Under the pieces are notes generated by a model that worked only from the letters and a program-made list of their open reading frames with translations, was not told the origin of the DNA and did not search any database. From assembly GCA_034336665.1 (NCBI GenBank), contig CM067570.1, positions 25,997,002 to 26,061,001 on the forward strand: a stretch of 64,000 nucleotides of DNA, given 5' to 3'. Source of the DNA: Luscinia megarhynchos. Lineage: Eukaryota > Chordata > Aves > Passeriformes > Turdidae. Positions within the stretch are counted from its first letter, which is position 1, and every line of letters begins with the position of its first letter. The translations under genes and the position numbers were made by a program. Of the stretch, positions 61,801-64,000 are shown piece by piece.

Positions 61801-62503
61801 ATGGATTTGATGAATTCTGGAAAACTTTTTGGACTGATGCTTTTTGATGTAGGATTACAAGGACTGACAAAGATGGTCAGTCTAGTGAGGTATGACAGTG
61901 ACAGCATATCATAGGATTAAGACAAAGACAGACCTTTCTACTACAGAGTTGCCTGCTGACTGATTTCTAATTGTTTTTGCCAGAATTATCACAGATTTGC
62001 TGCTTGTTCCCAGATTGCTTGCACAAATTGTTCAGTTTCCCAAAGACTCTCTCTTCTCTGTATTTCAGTGATGGTGGCAATTTAGCTAAACCCAAGTTTT
62101 CTGAATCCCAGCTCAGTATTTTTTATGCCTTGCTCTCTATGACGTTCAACAAATCAAGTAACTTTAGCAAATGTATAAAAGAGGAAGAACATTACTCAGT
62201 TCTCCATCCATACAGTCCTATACACATATGGAGGCAGGCACACAGTTTGCAAATGCTATGTGCCATTTTCCTCTTCCAGAATTTTGAGATTGTGGTTACT
62301 CTTCTTGAATGAAACAGAATAAATAATGCTATGGATAGATAGCTGACCAAGTAAGGAAAGCCTTAAGGGCTGTGACCATGGACTTGAGAGGAAATAGTTG
62401 AGTTGTAATTTCTTTCCCAATTGAAAGTTGTTGTCTCTGTAGTATCTTTGCTTTTTCCTCCATGCCCTTCCAGACCCTCAGGGTGCACTTCCAAAACATC
62501 AAC
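25636..62503 (-). CDS. KIAA2012: Multi-exon gene converging on SUMO1, probably KIAA2012 (partial, 5' end outside)
   Basis: In human, the uncharacterised coiled-coil protein gene KIAA2012 lies next to SUMO1 and points towards it; the gene here has that position and orientation. I found candidate exons by reading the minus strand across splice sites. Two runs join in matching phase: 55387-55217 > 54770-54694 > 53951-53824 > 53172-52906 > 51617-51442 > 49412-49362, and 44976-44855 > 43534-43309 > 40734-40522. The end appears to be 26873-26787 > 25821-25636, with a Glu/Gln/Lys-rich coil and TAA. Gaps in phase show that some exons are missing or mis-bounded. The translations carry no recognised enzyme motif. 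I did not align them to the known protein, so the name rests on synteny. Confidence 0.55.
26605..26840. promoter_or_regulatory. Isolated CpG island
   Basis: About 235 bp of CpG-dense sequence in otherwise AT-rich DNA, with a short GTGTCCC repeat near 26722-26742. No confident first exon starts here. It may be an orphan promoter, or a GC-rich exon of the minus-strand gene. Confidence 0.6.
26787..26873 (-). CDS. Candidate penultimate exon of the KIAA2012-like gene
   Basis: 29 codons: TQDTELESGTTAEIPRPSG, NTKGVRNKNQ. Good acceptor (TGATCTTTCAGTTTTTCAG) and donor GTAACT. Phase 0 out matches the terminal exon. It overlaps the edge of an isolated CpG island. Confidence 0.4.
27415..27690 (+). mobile_element. 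CR1 LINE fragment (3' part)
   Basis: Sense-orientation CR1: 'gatagg...ggaacagctttaaactgaaagagggtaggttt', then 'gggtggtgagacact...ggttgcccagaggagttgtggatgctccatcc' and 'ttcaaggccaggttggatgg'. It is cut off before the usual 3' end and carries no open frame. Confidence 0.9.
27691..34500. other. Intron/unassigned sequence of the minus-strand gene
   Basis: Mostly AT-rich. Weak minus-strand segments with coding-like composition occur at 30724-30910 and 32409-32500, but their splice sites or phases are not convincing. No RNA gene or clear repeat was recognised. Confidence 0.5.
34533..34602 (-). CDS. Candidate exon, KIAA2012-like gene
   Basis: A very good acceptor (TTTCTTTTTACCATACAG) is followed by RAEPDKVDPSQETSQLKKQ and a TAG at 34532-34530. 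There is no good donor, so if real it would be an alternative last exon, or end earlier at a weak donor. Confidence 0.3.
36500..36633 (-). CDS. KIAA2012: Probable exon of the KIAA2012-like gene
   Basis: 44 codons: LMPVRKGRREILELRTPDP, EEAAEAGNSSTTTAQHHA, NVSTGNS. Donor GTAAAT is good; the acceptor (GACATAAG) is weak. Phase 1 in, 0 out. Confidence 0.45.
38942..39038 (-). CDS. KIAA2012: Probable exon of the KIAA2012-like gene
   Basis: 32 codons: WESLPYLKVTALEREFIEE, TGVKKDNLEKFQK. Acceptor TTTTCTTTTCAAG and donor GTAAAG. Charged, coil-like composition. Phase in (2) does not match the exon at 40522 (1 out), so another exon probably lies between them. Confidence 0.45.
40522..40734 (-). CDS. KIAA2012: Exon of the KIAA2012-like gene
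   Basis: 70 full codons: MVCQDKDRERTLEEKLEHWL, KSEMVLTNAAEVITYLL, RKKGRYTKAVSFPSEASLG. Acceptor CTCCCTTTACAG and donor GTAAGG. Phase 1 in, 1 out. It is charged and helix-prone at its start. Confidence 0.6.
43309..43534 (-). CDS. KIAA2012: Exon of the KIAA2012-like gene
   Basis: 75 codons plus one base: PPPKETQKMQPTPGTACTHG, SHYLCFTRVNYLDPGQSHP, SKQPKIHVDPILSS. Acceptor CTCTCAGCTCAG and donor GTATTA. Phase 0 in, 1 out, consistent with both neighbours. A second reading frame is also open here. Confidence 0.55.
44855..44976 (-). CDS. KIAA2012: Exon of the KIAA2012-like gene
   Basis: 40 codons, TSATSQHSSFLHFPYSVL, QQEATQFLQDSKTSEKARTS. Strong acceptor (CTCCCTGTGTGTCTGCACAG) and donor GTGAAA. 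Phase 1 in, 0 out; it matches the following exon. Confidence 0.6.
46661..46851 (-). CDS. Candidate exon of the KIAA2012-like gene
   Basis: 63 codons plus two bases: MMSYTPKNNHSSIRSPAMY, KKDLACQESRPSVKAPSSN, FPEGLHTVPSWKSK. Acceptor CCCTTTCTGCTGAAG and donor GTAAAG. Phase out (2) does not match the next exon found (1), so a small exon is missing or a boundary is wrong. Confidence 0.45.
48196..48382 (-). CDS. Candidate exon with in-frame TAA, KIAA2012-like gene
   Basis: A very good acceptor (CTCATTTCTTTTGCTCCAG) precedes 48382. The phase-2 frame expected from the previous exon reads seven codons to a TAA at 48363-48361. It then stays open for 55 coding-like codons (HEEVLVSFLGQ; LEAAQAHTCAQEAIEALEERR). 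No strong donor was found. Either the real acceptor lies further in, or this is an alternative last exon or a decayed exon. Confidence 0.35.
49362..49412 (-). CDS. KIAA2012: Short exon of the KIAA2012-like gene
   Basis: A 51-bp exon with a strong acceptor (CCTGTGCTTTCAG) and donor GTAATA. In the phase set by the previous exon (2) it reads VLGLQRTIRSQLLSLQ. A phase-0 reading (SFGTTEDHQEPVAQPAA) is also open, so the frame depends on the upstream junction. Confidence 0.5.
49526..49556. repeat. (TTTG)n microsatellite
   Basis: About 7-8 perfect TTTG units. Confidence 0.95.
49959..50240 (-). mobile_element. CR1 LINE fragment (3' part)
   Basis: The plus strand shows the antisense CR1 3' end: 'acagaattgtttaggtt...ttggacctttgagatcat', followed by 'ctccactgcttccctgagcagcc' and 'ccattt-ccttttgtcctattgctt'. 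Diverged and non-coding. The 5' boundary is approximate. Confidence 0.88.
50858..50900. repeat. Poly(T)/pyrimidine tract
   Basis: Runs of T broken by single C bases, over 40 bp. Low-complexity DNA. Confidence 0.9.
51442..51617 (-). CDS. KIAA2012: Exon of the KIAA2012-like gene
   Basis: 58 codons plus two bases: IAETEVTYESQTSHTGFF, TLPKKHLRCNETPKELF, QIQMKSRTQKGIATE. Strong acceptor (TTTGTATTTTACAACAG) and donor GTAAGC. The other two frames are closed. Phase 0 in, 2 out. Confidence 0.7.
52771..52807. repeat. (TA)n-rich palindromic tract
   Basis: Alternating TA with a 14-bp perfect palindrome CCTATATATATAGG at 52786-52799. Likely a simple repeat that can form a cruciform. Confidence 0.85.
52906..53172 (-). 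CDS. KIAA2012: Exon of the KIAA2012-like gene
   Basis: 89 codons, including AVFLSEHDQGPSHTAYFNRA, DIFEVESDRARGYPG and LGYKSHYRFVSAE. Acceptor GTGTGTCTAAG (an alternative CTTGTCAG lies 16 bp further in and would need phase 1). Donor GTTTGA. Phase 0 in, 0 out, consistent with both neighbours. Confidence 0.6.
53824..53951 (-). CDS. KIAA2012: Exon of the KIAA2012-like gene
   Basis: 42 codons, QSKDMRRANRLKQKNLMQ then IAFIPPIPSATDSEQD and VVMEEHRK. Strong acceptor (CCCATTCTTTCAG) and donor GTCAGA. Phase 1 in, 0 out; it fits the exons on both sides. One of the best-supported exons in this gene. Confidence 0.7.
54694..54770 (-). CDS. KIAA2012: Exon of the KIAA2012-like gene
   Basis: 25 codons, DHFESNWILEQAQLLES then ACFLQNSS. 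Acceptor TTCCTTCTGTAAG and donor GTTTGTC. Phase 2 in, 1 out; matches both neighbouring exons. Confidence 0.55.
55217..55387 (-). CDS. KIAA2012: Exon of the KIAA2012-like gene
   Basis: 56 codons starting EPEDREKFIKTVEAKKH and including GIEPSYLYGHYQEDGNWRLP and PEPKFLLLSSPTD. Acceptor TTTGTTTCTAAG; donor GTGTTG is weak. The other two frames hit stops, so the phase (2 in, 2 out) is fixed and matches the next exon. The sequence is convincingly protein-like. Confidence 0.6.
57988..58074 (-). CDS. Candidate exon of the KIAA2012-like gene
   Basis: An 87-bp segment with a good acceptor (ATTGCTGCAG) and a good donor (GTATCTGC). All three frames are open. The frame fitting the next exon (phase 2) reads SLAPWHSLPFHKPASQ, then TDQQICPGSFCS. 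Splice sites are good but the frame is uncertain. Confidence 0.4.
58829..59004 (-). CDS. Candidate exon of the KIAA2012-like gene
   Basis: Frame containing ARAESTQHLEVRSCMF and ending with a basic KALTRKKKDQM. Acceptor GAATCCAG. Donor GTGAGG at 58828; an alternative donor GTAAAG lies at 58800. Phase 1 in fits the exon at 61713. The phase out depends on the donor. Confidence 0.35.
61713..61833 (-). CDS. KIAA2012: Probable exon of the KIAA2012-like gene
   Basis: Encodes SKKFSRIHQIHEPKEQLQ, then a leucine-rich stretch, then KKQIKTSSPSAIKQ. Donor GTACACC. The acceptor is CATCAG at 61834-61836. A better acceptor 20 bp upstream would bring a TAA into frame. Phase 0 in, 1 out. The composition is clearly protein-like. 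Confidence 0.5.
62384..62503 (-). CDS. Candidate exon of the KIAA2012-like gene
   Basis: Open frame of 40 codons containing HPEGLEGHGGKSKDTTETTT and ending NSTISSQ. The acceptor (CATAG) has a poor pyrimidine tract and the donor is a weak GTCCAT. Its phases (0 in, 0 out) fit the next exon at 61833. Confidence 0.3.
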
Positions 62504-64000
62504 CTATGCTTCATTTAAATCTTAGACCAACCTGCTGCAATATTATCTCCAAAAAGTAACTGCAGAGAGGCTTTACCCACTGCAGAGACACTGTAACAAA
62601 CAAGAAAATGTTGGCCTTTTACAATCACTGTGAAACATCCTTAGCTCTACTCTGCTGCTTTACCTTAATGCAGGAATAAGAAATCACAGGTCCATGTAGT
62701 ACATTGCTAATAAAATTCAACCCTTTAGCTGATCTCCAAGGTTGGTTGATTCCTAAGGGATAATGGATAATACCTTCACAGTTTGCAAATACCTGAGTGA
62801 AGTGCTATAATGCCAAGATAGATCTCCCTAGTCTCCTCCCCAAAGAATAAAGGATTTAGTAAGGACATTAAGGCATTGCCAAAATCCTCAGCTTCCCCAG
62901 CTCACTGGAGTTAGACTGCTACCAGCAGCAAAGTAAATTATGCTGAGAATGGTTAAACCACTTAATTCCAGGATTAAGGAGCTACAAAGGTAGCATTAGA
63001 TCATATTTGTGCATGGTCCTTCCTGTGACATGAGAAACTGGACACAGCTCACCATCAGGCCTGCTGTAGTACTTGTAGGCTACACAATCTCTTAACCCAT
63101 GTCAGTGCCCTCATGCTGCTGGACACCCAGTTCATGAAGTAAAGTACAGATGAAGAGAAAGTATTTTATCTTTGTTATTTCCTGTAGAAGCCTGTTGGTA
63201 CAGACTGATGTAAAATCTTTGGCTTTTAATGTGGAGACAGAGTCATAGGAAGACAAAATTAACAACTGCTAGGACATGACTGGAAGGAAAACCAACCTGT
63301 GGTTGGCTTTTAAACTGTTTGGTCAGCTCTGACTTGTCTCTCATTATAAAACAAGTAGTATTTGTAGGAGTATGAAAATATATGAATGCTGAATGTGGAT
63401 CCTTGTTACTTGATGTGCATCTTAATTTAATAATATCCTGTGTCATCAGGAACATCCCACAGCAGTGACTTGCTTAGTTTCAGAATTTACTGTCATAGAA
63501 ATCTGTGAATGTATCAGTGGGAGTACACATATAGCACAAATCAAGATGTAGGATGTTGGAACAAAAAAAATCTTGCCTCAAGTTTGGGATGAACTCATTA
63601 TATCACTAATGGTGGAGCCAAGAATGAGTTAAGCAAAGTCTTCCCAGACAAATGTCAGTAGCAGTTCTACAGTATCTTATACCATCAGAGATTCATGGAT
63701 AACTATCCTGCTCTTAAAAAACCTCATTGTGCTTTTTGCCTTTTTTTTTTTAAGCAGAGTTGCTGCATTGCAGAAAAAAAAATCGTGTCATTGGCAAGGG
63801 GTGTAGCTTATTAGTTTTAATAGCAATGAGTTATGCAGAATATAAAATGCTATTATGTAATCACTTTGGTTATTATACCATGACTTGAGAAATATGGGAG
63901 CCAGTGCAATGATGAATATCATGTAGGATGGCTGACACTTTCCAATCCAAGGGAAAAAACACCCAAACTTTGCTAGTTAGCATGACAACTTCCACTTGAA
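62504..64000. other. Unassigned 3' edge of the window
   Basis: AT-rich sequence, presumably intron of the minus-strand gene whose 5' end lies beyond the window. No exon with convincing splice sites was seen. Confidence 0.4.

Overview
The window looks like nuclear DNA from a bird. The evidence is short to medium introns with GT/AG junctions, CpG-island promoters, CR1 LINE fragments in both orientations, and the NOP58 / SUMO1 / KIAA2012 neighbourhood known from human chromosome 2q33. There are no prokaryotic features. Almost all long open frames are chance or shadow frames; the real coding sequence lies in short exons that I located by translating across splice sites.

Layout: (1) 1-7.3 kb, minus strand: the first four coding exons of NOP58 (residues 1-100). 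Intron 3 holds a box C/D snoRNA whose guide matches 18S rRNA around human A512, which identifies it as SNORD70. (2) 6.8-11.6 kb: the head-to-head NOP58/SUMO1 promoter region. It has two separate CpG islands, an 18-unit pentanucleotide repeat just upstream of the NOP58 start codon, and a CR1 fragment abutting the SUMO1 island. (3) 11.1-20.9 kb, plus strand: all of SUMO1, five coding exons for a 101-residue precursor, with 3' UTR and poly(A) signal. (4) About 25-62.5 kb, minus strand: a poorly characterised multi-exon gene converging on SUMO1. I assembled candidate exons by splice sites and phase. Its position and orientation fit KIAA2012 (mouse Gm973), but the name rests on synteny and coil-rich composition, not on an alignment. 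Its 5' end lies beyond the window.

NOP58 is a core protein of box C/D snoRNPs and hosts a snoRNA of the same class in its own intron. SUMO1 is the ubiquitin-like modifier; its conjugation to NOP58 is known from the literature, so these divergent neighbours are also functionally linked. The minus-strand gene at 25-62 kb has no clear function. Exons joined by matching phases (55.4 to 49.4 kb and 45.0 to 40.5 kb) are the firmest; single exons with unmatched phases are marked as candidates.
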